The notes below the pieces were generated by a model. The model did no database searches. It was not told the DNA's origin and was given only the letters and a program-made list of their open reading frames with translations. The position numbers were made by a program, and so were the translations under genes. Below are positions 1 through 8,850 of a stretch of DNA of 64,000 nucleotides, piece by piece. The DNA is from Gemmatimonadaceae bacterium. Lineage in GTDB: Bacteria > Gemmatimonadota > Gemmatimonadetes > Gemmatimonadales > Gemmatimonadaceae. The stretch is from the NCBI GenBank assembly GCA_013813715.1, contig JACCRF010000097.1, positions 1-64,000 on the forward strand, written 5' to 3'. Each line of letters opens with the position of its first letter. Position 1 is the stretch's first letter.

Positions 1-122
1 GCCAAATGAGTGGCTTGACGTGTCTCAACGTGACACGCAGCACAAGGCGCGCGGGACTGGGCCGAGTTATGCGAAGAGCTTTCTTTGATATGGCCTTTCG
101 ACTCACTGGGACGGTCGTGTGT

Positions 123-292
123 GATCTAACGCCAATTAGACAGTCATCTTATGCAGCGAGGCGTAGGGAAGCGCAACGGTCTCCGCTGTCTAAATCCACG
201 CCGACGAATCCGGGAAGTGCCACGCAACAAGGACATGATAGGGGGGGCTCAAAATCGGTCGATTATTAGACAGCATTTCTTCGCTGTCTAAT
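123..292. repeat. Cluster of TTAGAC/GTCTAA inverted repeats beside a decayed integron integrase
   Basis: Two nested inverted repeats lie just beyond the 3' end of the integrase remnant. ATTAGACAGC (265-274) pairs perfectly with GCTGTCTAAT (283-292) across an 8-nt loop. TTAGACAG (136-143) pairs with CTGTCTAA (186-193) across 42 nt. A further ATCTAAC stands at 124-130 and fits the RYYYAAC consensus of integron recombination half-sites. The repeated word resembles the GTTRRRY/RYYYAAC core sites, but the other copies have A or T at the outer base. They could be worn att-type sites, or hairpins closing the integrase transcript. The rest of 1-287 shows no gene I can support. Confidence 0.5.
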
Positions 293-1139
293 TTCCCTGA
301 GCTCCAGAATTTGGCCGAGCATCCGTCCGAAGATGCATGCGCGCAAGCTCCCGGCCTACAGTCGATCGGCAGGACCGCCGAACACCGAGCCCACCGCGAT
401 TCAGCACATGCGTGTAAACCATCGTCGTTCGAACATCGGAATGACCGAGCAGCTCCTGAATGGTTCGAATGTCCGCTCCACTCTCGAGAAGATGGGTGGC
501 GAACGAATGGCGGAAGGCGTGACACGTCACACGCTTCCGAAGCCTCGCCGCAGTCGCAGCCTCCTTGACCGCGCGTTGTACCTGAGTCTCGTGCAGGTGG
601 TGTCGGCGAGCTACCCCCGAACGGTCAACAAATGTCCGCGTCGCGGGGAACAGGTAGAACCACGGCCATTCACGATCCGCATTCGGAAGCTTTTGCGACA
701 ACGCGCCGTCGATCCCGGTAACGCGAACACCGCGCCGCCCATCAGCCCGCCAGGTCGCGTGCGACGCACGCAGCACTCGCTCGACATCCGCAACCGCCGA
801 ATCTGCCAGCGGAGCTCGGCGATCCTTGTTGCCCTTGCCGCCACGCACCGTGATTTCGCGCCGCTCGATGTCGACATCTTTCACCCGCAATGAGACGCAC
901 TCGAGAATCCGCAATCCGCTACCATAAAGCAGTGAGACCACCAATCGAGCGGGATCGCGAATATGCGCCAGAATCTGCCGCACGTCGTTCGCCGACAACA
1001 CCACTGGCAGCCGCCGCGGAACGCCGGCCGGTACGACGCCAGATACCGGCGGAAGCGGTCGGCGGAGCACTCCGACGTATAGAAAGCTGATCGCCGCTAG
1101 CGCCTGATTTCGCGTCGAAGCCGAGACCCGCTGGCGCAC
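288..1139 (-). pseudogene. Integron-type tyrosine recombinase (IntI-like), 5'-truncated and 3'-frameshifted
   Basis: The catalytic domain of a tyrosine recombinase is clear: the first Arg in YGSGLRILE, the HAFRHSFATHLL box, the LLGHSDVRTTMVYTHV box with the catalytic Tyr, and the integron-specific insert around RRHHLHETQVQRAVKEAA. IntI proteins are about 320-340 residues. Here homology begins abruptly at SASTRNQALAAISFLY, roughly 60-70 residues into the family, and the frame stops at 1182-1184, so most of the core-binding domain is missing. Near the C-terminus the frame diverges after RGGLGVR. In the +1 frame it would end GPADRL-stop at about 356-358, which is the usual IntI ending, so a single-base frameshift is likely. 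It lies tail-away from the thiolase operon and is probably inactive. Confidence 0.8.
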
Positions 1140-1196
1140 GGCAAGGTTGAGAGGAAAGCCTCTCGCGCCCAGCCGCCCTGCTTAGATTCTCAACCT

Positions 1197-2417
1197 GTGA
1201 CCAAGACCGCATTCATTGTGGATGGTATCCGGACGCCAATCGGCAGCTTCAGCGGATCGCTGTCGCCGGTGCGCACCGACGACCTCGCCGCCCACGCCAT
1301 CCGGTCGCTCGTTGACCGCCATCCGGACATCCCGCCGGACGCGATCGCCGACGTAATGATGGGCTGCGCAAACCAGGCCGGCGAGGACAACCGCAACGTA
1401 GCGCGAATGGCGTTGCTGCTCGCGGGGCTTCCAGTGACGGTGCCTGGAGAGACAGTGAACCGCCTCTGCGCGTCGGGAATGAACGCGGTGGTCAGCGCCG
1501 CCCGCGCGATCGCAAGCGCTGACGGAGACGTGTTCATCGCCGGCGGCGTAGAGCACATGACCCGCGCCCCGTACGCTCTCTCGAAATCAGCTCAGCCGTT
1601 TGCCAGGAACGCCGAGCTGTTCGACACCAGCATCGGCTGGCGCTTCGTGAATCCGAAGATGCGGGAGATGTACGGCATCGATTCCATGGGCCAGACAGCA
1701 GAAAATGTCGCCGAACAATACGGCGTGTCGCGCGAAGACCAGGACGCGTTTGCCTACCGGTCGCAGCAGAAAGCCGCCGCCGCACGCACAGCCAGACGTT
1801 TCGAGCGCGAAATATCGGGAGTGCCTATCCCGGCTGAGAAGCGCGGAAATCAACCAACGGTGTTCGCCGAGGACGAGTTCATCCGGCCAGAGACGACTCG
1901 GGAGATCCTGGCGACGCTCAAGCCCGCGTTCCGCGCCGACGGCAAAGGAACGGTGACGGCCGGCAACTCGTCCGGCATCAATGACGGAGCGGCGGCACTT
2001 CTGGTGGCGTCCGAAGCCGCTGTCGCGCGCCACGCCCTGCAACCGCTCGCTCGTTTCGTCTCGGCGGCGGTCGCCGGCGTCGAGCCTCGGGTCATGGGGA
2101 TGGGTCCGGTGCCTGCCTCACGCATGGCGCTGGAAAAGGCCGGATTAAGTATCCACCAGATGTCGGTGATCGAGCTCAACGAGGCGTTCGCCGCGCAATC
2201 ACTGGCGTGCCTGCGCGAGCTCGGCATTGCCGACGACGATTCCCGCGTCAATCCCAACGGCGGCGCAATCGCGCTCGGCCACCCACTCGGCATGTCAGGA
2301 GCGCGGCTGATACTAACCGCCGCGCATCAATTGAGGGAAACCGGAGGTCAGTACGCTCTTTGCACGATGTGCATCGGCGTCGGGCAAGGAATGGCAACGA
2401 TCATCGAAAGAACTTGA
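1197..2417 (+). CDS. paaJ: 3-oxoadipyl-CoA/3-oxo-5,6-dehydrosuberyl-CoA thiolase
   Basis: A 406-residue thiolase that cleaves beta-ketoacyl-CoA to acetyl-CoA plus a shortened acyl-CoA in the cytoplasm. The acyl-accepting Cys91 lies in NRLCASGM, His362 in GGAIALGHPLG, and the second active-site Cys392 in CTMCIGVGQG. Length and motifs match the PaaJ/PcaF group; the paaY and paaZ neighbours favour the phenylacetate role over plain beta-oxidation. It starts with GTG and has no clear Shine-Dalgarno; a TTAGATT box sits only about 10 bases upstream, so a leaderless message is possible. Its TGA stop overlaps the TTG start of paaY, so the two are translationally coupled. A general acetyl-CoA acyltransferase role cannot be excluded. 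Confidence 0.88.
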   Translation: MTKTAFIVDGIRTPIGSFSGSLSPVRTDDLAAHAIRSLVDRHPDIPPDAIADVMMGCANQAGEDNRNVARMALLLAGLPVTVPGETVNRLCASGMNAVVSAARAIASADGDVFIAGGVEHMTRAPYALSKSAQPFARNAELFDTSIGWRFVNPKMREMYGIDSMGQTAENVAEQYGVSREDQDAFAYRSQQKAAAARTARRFEREISGVPIPAEKRGNQPTVFAEDEFIRPETTREILATLKPAFRADGKGTVTAGNSSGINDGAAALLVASEAAVARHALQPLARFVSAAVAGVEPRVMGMGPVPASRMALEKAGLSIHQMSVIELNEAFAAQSLACLRELGIADDDSRVNPNGGAIALGHPLGMSGARLILTAAHQLRETGGQYALCTMCIGVGQGMATIIERT

Positions 2418-3037
2418 CCAACATCTTCGAGTTCGACGGCTTCAAGCCGGTTATTCACGAGTCGGCGTTCATCCATCCGAACGCAACCGTGACCGGCAAC
2501 GTCGTCATCGGCCGCGACGTTTACGTGGGACCAGGCGCGGCGATTCGAGGCGACTGGGGCGGCATCGTCATCGGCGACGGCTGCAACGTCCAGGAGAATT
2601 GCACCATTCATGTTTTCCCCGGCGTCACCGTCGTGCTAGAGGAGAGCGCGCACATGGGCCACGGCGCCATAGTTCACGGCGCAAGAATCTGCCGCAATGC
2701 CCTCATCGGGATGAACGCGGTAGTGATGGACAACGCGGTAGTAGGAGCCGAATCGATAGTCGGCACGCTCTGTTTCGTGCCTGCCGGAATGCAGATCCCT
2801 GAGCGCAAGGTCGTGGTGGGCATCCCAGCCAGGATCATGAAGGACGTGAGCGACGAGATGCTCGCCTGGAAAACAGAGGGAACAAAGCTGTACCAGTCGC
2901 TGCCTGCACAGCTTCGCGCAACTCTCCGGCCCTGCGAGCCGCTGCTAGAAGTTCCGGCCGAAAGACGCGAGCAGAATCCGAGCTACCAGACCTGGCGACA
3001 GACATCCGGCCGAGCCGGCGACGAGGGACAGGAATAG
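2414..3037 (+). CDS. paaY: PaaY-type gamma-carbonic-anhydrase-fold thioesterase
   Basis: A left-handed beta-helix protein of 207 residues built from hexapeptide repeats (HPNATVTGNVVIGRDVYVG and following turns). It has the conserved NVQENCTIHVFPG and HMGHGAIVHG metal-binding turns and the MNAVVMDNAVVG strand of the PaaY/CaiE family. PaaY is known as a thioesterase that clears dead-end ring-hydroxylated CoA esters during phenylacetate degradation. The start was taken as TTG at 2414, overlapping the thiolase stop, because translation from there gives MTNIFEFDGFKPVIH, matching the family N-terminus; upstream extensions only shadow the thiolase. paaZ follows after two bases. The C-terminus carries about 15 extra polar residues. 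Confidence 0.85.
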   Translation: MTNIFEFDGFKPVIHESAFIHPNATVTGNVVIGRDVYVGPGAAIRGDWGGIVIGDGCNVQENCTIHVFPGVTVVLEESAHMGHGAIVHGARICRNALIGMNAVVMDNAVVGAESIVGTLCFVPAGMQIPERKVVVGIPARIMKDVSDEMLAWKTEGTKLYQSLPAQLRATLRPCEPLLEVPAERREQNPSYQTWRQTSGRAGDEGQE

Positions 3038-3039
3038 AA

Positions 3040-5190
3040 ATGGCTAAACTGAGGAGTTACGCGCAGGGCGAGTGGGTCGAGGGATCGGGCAAGGCGACCG
3101 ACCTCGTGCACGCGGTGACGGGAGCGCACATCGCCGAGGCGACAAGCGAAGGCCTCGATTTCAAGGGGATGCTCGATTACGCGCGCAACGTCGGCAATCC
3201 GAAGCTTCGCGCGATGACGTTCCACGAGCGCGCTCGGATGCTCAAGGAGATGGCGAAGTACCTCATGGAGAGGAAGGAAGAGTTCTATACCCTCTCCGAG
3301 GCCACCGGCGCGACGAAGACCGATTCATGGATCGATATCGAAGGCGGCATCGGTACCTTCTTCGCTTATTCCAGCAAGGGACGCCGCGAGTTTCCGAACG
3401 AGACCTTTTTCATGGAAGGCGCGGTCGAGCCGCTGTCCAAAGACAACACCTTCGTCGGCCGCCACATCTGCGTTCCACTCGAGGGCACGGCGGTCCACAT
3501 CAACGCCTTCAATTTTCCCTGCTGGGGCATGCTCGAAAAGCTGGCCCCCACGTTTCTAGGCGGAATGCCGGCAATCGTGAAACCTGCCACGATCACGTCC
3601 TATCTCACTGAAGGAATGGTGCGCGCTATGATCGAGTCGGGGATCATCCCCGAAGGTGCCCTGCAGCTCATCGTCGGCGGCACCGGCGACCTTCTCGACC
3701 ACGTCACCGGCCAGGACGTGGTGACTTTCACCGGCTCAGCGACCACCGGCAGGAAACTCAAGGCAGGCCGCGCGATCGTCGAGAACTCGGTCCGCTACAA
3801 CCAGGAAGCAGACTCGCTCAACTTCTCGATGCTCGGCCCGGAGTCCACGCCCGGCACGGAAGAGTTCGATCTCTTCGTCAAGGAAGTAGTCCGCGAGATG
3901 ACTGTAAAAGCGGGGCAGAAATGCACCGCGATCCGCCGCACCATCGTGCCCGAGCCGATGGTGGACGACGTGATCAGGGCGATATCCAAACGACTCGGCG
4001 GCGTGAAAGTCGGCGACCCGCGCGCGGATGGAATCCGGATGGGTCCCCTCGTCGGCAAGTCACAGGTAACCGACGTGCGGGCCAACCTTGAAAGTCTCAA
4101 GAATGGATCGGAGATCGTCTATGGCGACCCCGACAACTTCGACATCGCCGCGGGAGACAAGGCGAAGGGAGCGTTCTTTCCGCCTACGCTCCTCTACTGC
4201 GATTCGCCCACGACTGCGGACGGCCCCCATCAGATCGAGGCATTCGGACCCGTAAATACGGTGATGCCATACTCGAGCGTCGAGGAGGCGATCGAGCTGG
4301 CAAAGCTGGGCCGCGGCAGTCTCGTCGGCTCGCTGTTCACGAGCAGCGACGACGTCGCCCGCGATGTCGTGCTCGGCACCGCGTCGCATCACGGCCGCAT
4401 CATGATTATCGACCGCACGAGCGCAAAGGCATCGACCGGTCACGGGTCTCCGCTGCCAGGACTAGTGCATGGTGGCCCCGGCCGCGCCGGCGGCGGCGAA
4501 GAGCTCGGCGGGTCACGCAGTGCTCTTCATTACATGCAGCGCACGGCGCTTCAGGGCTCGCCGACGACTCTCACCCACGTCTCCAACGAATGGATAAAGG
4601 GAGCCGCGCAGCCGTCGGACCGCGTCCATCCGTTCAGGAAATACTTCGACGAGCTCGATATCGGGGAGACACTGATCACTCACCGCCGCACCGTTACTGA
4701 GGCGGACATAGTCAACTTCGCGGGCATCAGCGGAGATTTCTTCTACGCCCACATGGATGATGTCGCCGCGAAGGACTCGCTGTTCGAGAAAAGAGTCGCG
4801 CACGGTTACTTCGTGCTGTCAGCAGCAGCGGGACTTTTCGTTGATCCCGGGCCCGGCCCGGTGATGGCCAACTACGGCCTCGACAATCTGCGGTTCACCA
4901 AGCCCGTGTACGTGGGCGACACGATTCAGGCGCGGCTCACGTGCAAGCAGAAGACAGCAAAGGAAACCCCTCCTGATGCTGTGCCCCAGGGAGTCGTGGC
5001 GTGGGACGTGGAGGTGACGAACCAGGAGCAGGAGCCCGTCGCCGTCTACACGATTCTTACGCTCGTCAAACGAAGGGTCGAGGCGAACGATCCCGATGCC
5101 AACGACGCTCCCGCAGGCGTGGGCGACAACCCGCGGGCACCCGAGACGAGAGAGCCCGTCGCCGCAGACAAGCCGGTGGAGACGGTCTAA
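3040..5190 (+). CDS. paaZ: Bifunctional oxepin-CoA hydrolase/semialdehyde dehydrogenase
   Basis: A 716-residue fusion enzyme that opens oxepin-CoA and oxidises the resulting semialdehyde, the ring-cleavage step of the phenylacetate pathway. Residues 1-510 are an aldehyde dehydrogenase with general base Glu256 (NQEADSLN) and nucleophile Cys295 (AGQKCTAIRR), the same numbering as known for the E. coli enzyme. Residues 530-680 are a MaoC-type hot-dog hydratase with Asp566 and His571 in GDFFYAHMDD. The last 35-40 residues (after LVKRR) are an acidic, Pro-rich tail that I do not know from other PaaZ proteins. It starts at ATG two bases after paaY. The ring-activating paaABCE and paaK genes are not in the window. 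Confidence 0.93.
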   Translation: MAKLRSYAQGEWVEGSGKATDLVHAVTGAHIAEATSEGLDFKGMLDYARNVGNPKLRAMTFHERARMLKEMAKYLMERKEEFYTLSEATGATKTDSWIDIEGGIGTFFAYSSKGRREFPNETFFMEGAVEPLSKDNTFVGRHICVPLEGTAVHINAFNFPCWGMLEKLAPTFLGGMPAIVKPATITSYLTEGMVRAMIESGIIPEGALQLIVGGTGDLLDHVTGQDVVTFTGSATTGRKLKAGRAIVENSVRYNQEADSLNFSMLGPESTPGTEEFDLFVKEVVREMTVKAGQKCTAIRRTIVPEPMVDDVIRAISKRLGGVKVGDPRADGIRMGPLVGKSQVTDVRANLESLKNGSEIVYGDPDNFDIAAGDKAKGAFFPPTLLYCDSPTTADGPHQIEAFGPVNTVMPYSSVEEAIELAKLGRGSLVGSLFTSSDDVARDVVLGTASHHGRIMIIDRTSAKASTGHGSPLPGLVHGGPGRAGGGEELGGSRSALHYMQRTALQGSPTTLTHVSNEWIKGAAQPSDRVHPFRKYFDELDIGETLITHRRTVTEADIVNFAGISGDFFYAHMDDVAAKDSLFEKRVAHGYFVLSAAAGLFVDPGPGPVMANYGLDNLRFTKPVYVGDTIQARLTCKQKTAKETPPDAVPQGVVAWDVEVTNQEQEPVAVYTILTLVKRRVEANDPDANDAPAGVGDNPRAPETREPVAADKPVETV

Positions 5191-5209
5191 GACGGCCGTC
5201 CTGGACCGG

Positions 5210-5554
5210 TCAGCTGCGCCGCGGAGAACCTGCGCGCGGAATGATCGGAATGCTTTGCGTAACGAGAGGGGAAATCTCGGCCTCGGATGAAGCTGGAGCC
5301 GCAGCATCACGGGGCCGCTCGCCCAGTCGCGCCATGAACCTCTGCTTCTCCCGGAGCCCGGTAACATCCACGAGGAGGCTGCTCGTAGCCGACTCGACGT
5401 TCCGCATCCTTTCCTCCAATCCGCTGAGCCTGTCGCCGGAGGCAGGCTCACCTTTGCGGAGCCGGTGCCAGGTAATCATCAGATTTTTGGCCACATACCC
5501 GGTCACGGCCACGAGCACGACGAGCATCAGAAGGGCGGGGAGTTCGAAGACCAT
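5210..5554 (-). CDS. Small single-pass membrane protein with coiled coil
   Basis: A 114-residue protein of unknown function. Residues 4-25 (ELPALLMLVVLVAVTGYVA) are one strong transmembrane segment. The following charged region, RLSGLEERMRNVESATSSLL, is a predicted coiled coil, and the last 40 residues are Pro/Ala/Ser-rich. The layout, a short N-terminal anchor plus a cytoplasmic coiled coil, recalls PspB-like or envelope-stress adaptor proteins, but there is no sequence motif to name it. The ATG at 5554 was chosen because it opens directly onto the membrane segment; an in-frame TTG at 5578 is the alternative. It lies 61 bases downstream of the aminotransferase on the same strand and may share its transcript. 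Confidence 0.65.
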   Translation of the reverse strand: MVFELPALLMLVVLVAVTGYVAKNLMITWHRLRKGEPASGDRLSGLEERMRNVESATSSLLVDVTGLREKQRFMARLGERPRDAAAPASSEAEISPLVTQSIPIIPRAGSPRRS

Positions 5555-5615
5555 AAAATCCCAACGGCGCCCGTCCAAAAATTGTTTCAGCCGTCAGGGA
5601 TGCCTGATTCCCGCC

Positions 5616-6926
5616 CTATTCCACCTCGTTCAGCATCGCTCTCAACCGGGGCAGCATCGCCTCGATCTCCTCCAGAGAAACAGCGCCCGCGGAAAGCCGG
5701 AACCACCCCGTCTCGCCCCGCACGCCGAACGCCTTGAACGGGACGACCGCGACTCCTGCCCGATCGAGAAGCAGCAACCGGATGTCCTCGTCGGTCGTGA
5801 GAGTCCGCCCGTCCGACGCCTTTCCATGCAGCCTGAACTGCGCCGAGAAGTAGATCGCGCCCTGAGGGTTGATCGAGTCGACTGGAAGGCCTTCAGCCTT
5901 GAGCCTTTCGAATCCGGCGTGCATCGCCCCGAGCCGCTCGGCCAGCCGGGCATCCATCTCCGTCCTGAAGCGCGCAATCGCCTTTTCGTCTGCGAGGAAA
6001 GCCCCCACCGCGGTCTGCTCCGGCCGCGGAGCCCACGCGCCCGCGTGGGACAGCAGGTCGCGCATTCGCACCCCGATCGCGGGCGGCACGAGCATCCATC
6101 CAAGCCTCAACCCGGTGCCTGCGTACGCCTTGGATACACCGTCCGCGGAGATGACATAGCGCGCGGATTCCGGCACGACCGCAGCCGGGTACACATGCTT
6201 CTGCCCCTTCGAAACGAGCGCGCCATACATCTGATCGTGCAGAATGAACAGGGGACGCTTTCCCACGACCTCACGTTCTCTGTTCTCGTCCACGACGGCC
6301 GTGAGTATCTCCGAAAGGTGCTCTTCGCTCATCACGGTGCCGGTCGGGTTCCCCGGCGAGCAGATGCACAGCATGGCCGCACCAGGAAGATGCGGCGCGA
6401 GCTGATCCAGCGTAGGCTGAAATCCCGTTTCTGCCGCTGCTTCGACAACCACTTGCTCTGCACCAACGAGCCATGCGTAGGAGTCGTTCTGCCAGGATGG
6501 AACGGAGTAGAGAACCCTGTCTCCCGGATTCACGACGGCGCGATACGCTGCGTAAAGAACCGGACGCCCGCCGCTGCAGACCACAATCGCATCCACCGGA
6601 TACCGCACGCCTGCAGTACGAAACACGTAGTCGGAGATCGCCTGTCTGAGCGCGAGCATGCCTTCAGGCGTCGGATAATTCGTCTCGCCGCGAGCGACGG
6701 CGTCCTGGATGCCGCGCGCCAGCTCCGGCGGAATCGGAAAATACCGCGGATCGAAATCGCCCACGGTGAGATTCACGACCTTCTCGCCTTTCGCGAGCAT
6801 CCCGCGCACCTGACGCGTGATCTTCAGAATCCCCGATTCCTGCAGACCGCGGACTGAAACCGATAGCGCCTCGTCGAGTGACTTCTGATCGCCGAACTCG
6901 AGAGGCCGCCCTGCGTCGACTTTCAT
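5616..6926 (-). CDS. PLP-dependent class I/II aminotransferase
   Basis: A 436-residue fold-type I aminotransferase. Visible family features are NYPTPEGMLALRQAISDYV near residue 85, the SPGNPTGTVMS loop, the HDQMYGALV segment holding the cofactor-contacting Asp/Tyr, the PLP-lysine in SADGVSKAYAGTGLRLGW, and an Arg-bearing ETGWFRLSAG near the end. It belongs to the aspartate/aromatic/alanine-type group; the substrate cannot be fixed from sequence. The ATG at 6926 was preferred over the upstream in-frame codon because MKVDAGRPLEFGDQ opens the conserved region and the extra 25 residues overlap the divergent promoter region. It is divergent from the M19 dipeptidase, 87 bases apart. Confidence 0.85.
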   Translation of the reverse strand: MKVDAGRPLEFGDQKSLDEALSVSVRGLQESGILKITRQVRGMLAKGEKVVNLTVGDFDPRYFPIPPELARGIQDAVARGETNYPTPEGMLALRQAISDYVFRTAGVRYPVDAIVVCSGGRPVLYAAYRAVVNPGDRVLYSVPSWQNDSYAWLVGAEQVVVEAAAETGFQPTLDQLAPHLPGAAMLCICSPGNPTGTVMSEEHLSEILTAVVDENREREVVGKRPLFILHDQMYGALVSKGQKHVYPAAVVPESARYVISADGVSKAYAGTGLRLGWMLVPPAIGVRMRDLLSHAGAWAPRPEQTAVGAFLADEKAIARFRTEMDARLAERLGAMHAGFERLKAEGLPVDSINPQGAIYFSAQFRLHGKASDGRTLTTDEDIRLLLLDRAGVAVVPFKAFGVRGETGWFRLSAGAVSLEEIEAMLPRLRAMLNEVE

Positions 6927-6968
6927 GCGCGGGATTCTAGCTCGATGGAGAAGGTGCGTCCAGCGCGT

Positions 6969-6974
6969 TATACT
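6969..6974 (+). promoter_or_regulatory. Candidate -10 box of the M19 dipeptidase operon
   Basis: TATACT lies 40 bases before the ATG of the dipeptidase gene, in the 87-base divergent space. The surrounding word TATACTTC recurs in the repeat copy at 37918. No convincing -35 box was found. The position suits transcription of the dipeptidase-DUF411-DUF4235 operon. Confidence 0.35.
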
Positions 6975-7013
6975 TCGCGGTTCCCCCGCTTTCTCCAGCA
7001 CGGAACGAGTTCA

Positions 7014-8279
7014 ATGAGATGTTTTCTGGCACTGCTCGCGCTAACCACGATCAGCACCGCGATGTCAGCTCAGCCGAGTGAACGCGATATGGCGCGCGCG
7101 AAGCGTGTCCTCGCTTCCACTCCGCTCGTGGACGGCCACAACGACCTTCCGTGGGAGATCCGCAGGAGCACCGGCAACCCGCGCGATGTGGCCGCCTATG
7201 ATCTGAGAAAGCGCACTCCCGGCCACACCGACCTCAAGCGCTTGAAGCAGGGGATGGTCGGCGCTCAGTTCTGGTCCGTCTACATCCCCGGCGAGGTTGG
7301 CGATTCGGGATACGCGCGAGTGCAGATGGAGCAGATCGACATCGCGCGCCGCATCGTCGCGATGTATCCTGACCAGCTCCAGTGGGCACTGACGGCGGAC
7401 GAGATTCGGAGCGCCTTCAAAAAGAAGAAAATCGGATCCCTGCTCGGCCTCGAGGGCGGCCACGCCATCGAGAACTCACTCGGAGCGCTGCGCGTCTACT
7501 ACGACCTCGGCGCACGCTACATGACGCTAACGCACAACGTCACCACCGACTGGGCCGACGCCGCGGCCGACTCGGCGCGCCATGGCGGCCTCACGCCCTT
7601 CGGGAAGGAAGTGGTTCGCGAGATGAACCGGCTCGGCATGCTGGTGGACCTGTCGCACGTGTCGCCGGGAACGATGAGCGACGCGCTCGACGTCTCCGAA
7701 GCGCCGGTGATCTTCTCGCATTCCAACGCCCGCGCCCTCGTGGACGTGGTGCGCAACATTCCTGATTCGATATTGAAGCGACTGCCGGCCAACGGCGGTG
7801 TCGCGATGGTGACATTCGTCACGTCCTTCATTTCGTCCGACGCAGCCACCCACGATGTTGTGGAGAACAGAACACTCGCCTCACTCCGCACCAAGCACGG
7901 TCAGGACACCACGGCCTTCCGCGCCGAGTCAGAGGCGTGGACCGCGGCACATCCGCGGCCCGTGGTCACGCTGTCCAAGGTCGCAGACCACATCGAGCAC
8001 ATCCGCAAGGTCGCGAGCATCGAAAACGTTGGCATCGGTGGCGACTTCGATGGCATCAGCGTCACCATCCACGGGCTTGAAGACGTCTCGAAGTACCCGG
8101 CGCTATTCGCCGAGCTGGCGCGCCGTGGATGGTCGGACGCCGACATGAAGAAGGTCGCTGGCGAGAACATCCTCCGCGCGTTGTCGAAAGCGGAAGCGGT
8201 ATCCGCGCGGCTCCGTGGAACCCGCCAGCCGTCCACGAAAACGATCACCGAGCTCGATGGAGCCACCAGCGCGCGATGA
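7014..8279 (+). CDS. Secreted M19 (renal-type) dipeptidase
   Basis: A 421-residue zinc dipeptidase that hydrolyses dipeptides, often of mixed L,D chirality. A signal peptide spans residues 1-18 (MRCFLALLALTTISTAMSA, cleavage before QPSE). Metal and catalytic motifs appear in family order: the HxD pair in LVDGHNDLPW, the bridging Glu in LGLEGGHAIE, His in LVDLSHVSP and VIFSHSNA, and the late Asp in GIGGDFDG. The start is the ATG at 7014, preceded by GGAACGAG; the open frame upstream has no signal peptide. It is the first gene of a probable operon with the DUF411 gene 17 bases downstream. It is one of many peptidases in the window with export signals, suggesting peptide scavenging outside the cytoplasm. 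Confidence 0.9.
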   Translation: MRCFLALLALTTISTAMSAQPSERDMARAKRVLASTPLVDGHNDLPWEIRRSTGNPRDVAAYDLRKRTPGHTDLKRLKQGMVGAQFWSVYIPGEVGDSGYARVQMEQIDIARRIVAMYPDQLQWALTADEIRSAFKKKKIGSLLGLEGGHAIENSLGALRVYYDLGARYMTLTHNVTTDWADAAADSARHGGLTPFGKEVVREMNRLGMLVDLSHVSPGTMSDALDVSEAPVIFSHSNARALVDVVRNIPDSILKRLPANGGVAMVTFVTSFISSDAATHDVVENRTLASLRTKHGQDTTAFRAESEAWTAAHPRPVVTLSKVADHIEHIRKVASIENVGIGGDFDGISVTIHGLEDVSKYPALFAELARRGWSDADMKKVAGENILRALSKAEAVSARLRGTRQPSTKTITELDGATSAR

Positions 8280-8295
8280 CGACGGAGAAACCGCA

Positions 8296-8841
8296 ATGAA
8301 CCGAAATCGATCGAACGTCAGAGACGTACTCGCTCTTGCCGCCGCGCTAGCGCTTGTCGCTGCGTGCCGCGGCGACGGAGCGGACGCAGCATCCGCCAAC
8401 GAAGTGAGCGATGCCGCGCCGGCCGCGCCGACGACCGCCGCATTTGTCGCGGCCCCCGGGACGACGGCCGACCCGGTGATGGTCAAGGTCTACAAGGATC
8501 CCAACTGCGGATGCTGCAATAAATGGATCGAGCATCTCAAGGAAAACGGATTCAAGGTGGAGTCGATGGACATGCCTGACCTCTCGCTGCTCAAGCAGAA
8601 GCACGGCGTGACTGACGCGCTTCAGTCATGTCACACCGCCATCGTCAACGATTACGTGATCGAGGGGCATGTCCCCGCGGACGTGATCCGGCAGCTTTTG
8701 AGAGAGAAGCCCGCGGTAGCCGGCCTCGCCGTTCCCGGAATGCCGATGGGCTCGCCCGGCATGGAGGGTGCAACGAAGGAGAATTATGACATCCTCACCT
8801 TCGATCGCGCCGGGCGCACAAAGGTCTACGCGCAGAGGTAG
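8296..8841 (+). CDS. DUF411 metal-binding lipoprotein
   Basis: A 181-residue exported protein of the DUF411 family. It begins with a lipoprotein-type signal (LALAAALALVAACRG, Cys at about residue 22) and then an Ala/Thr-rich linker. The DUF411 domain starts at MVKVYKDPNCGCCNKWIEHL, with the CGCC cysteines, and continues with QSCHTAIVNDYVIEGHVPA, which holds another Cys-x-His. DUF411 proteins are often encoded near copper-handling genes and are assumed to bind copper, but the reaction is unknown. A GGAGA ribosome-binding site stands 8 bases before the ATG. It sits between the M19 dipeptidase and the DUF4235 gene with short gaps, so an operon is likely. Confidence 0.82.
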   Translation: MNRNRSNVRDVLALAAALALVAACRGDGADAASANEVSDAAPAAPTTAAFVAAPGTTADPVMVKVYKDPNCGCCNKWIEHLKENGFKVESMDMPDLSLLKQKHGVTDALQSCHTAIVNDYVIEGHVPADVIRQLLREKPAVAGLAVPGMPMGSPGMEGATKENYDILTFDRAGRTKVYAQR

Positions 8842-8850
8842 CACGCCGCG

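Noticed and set aside
5001-6857. A 618-codon open frame on the plus strand
   Set aside because: It covers the end of paaZ and lies antisense to the aminotransferase gene, with Arg/Pro/His-rich low-complexity translation. It is a GC-rich shadow frame.
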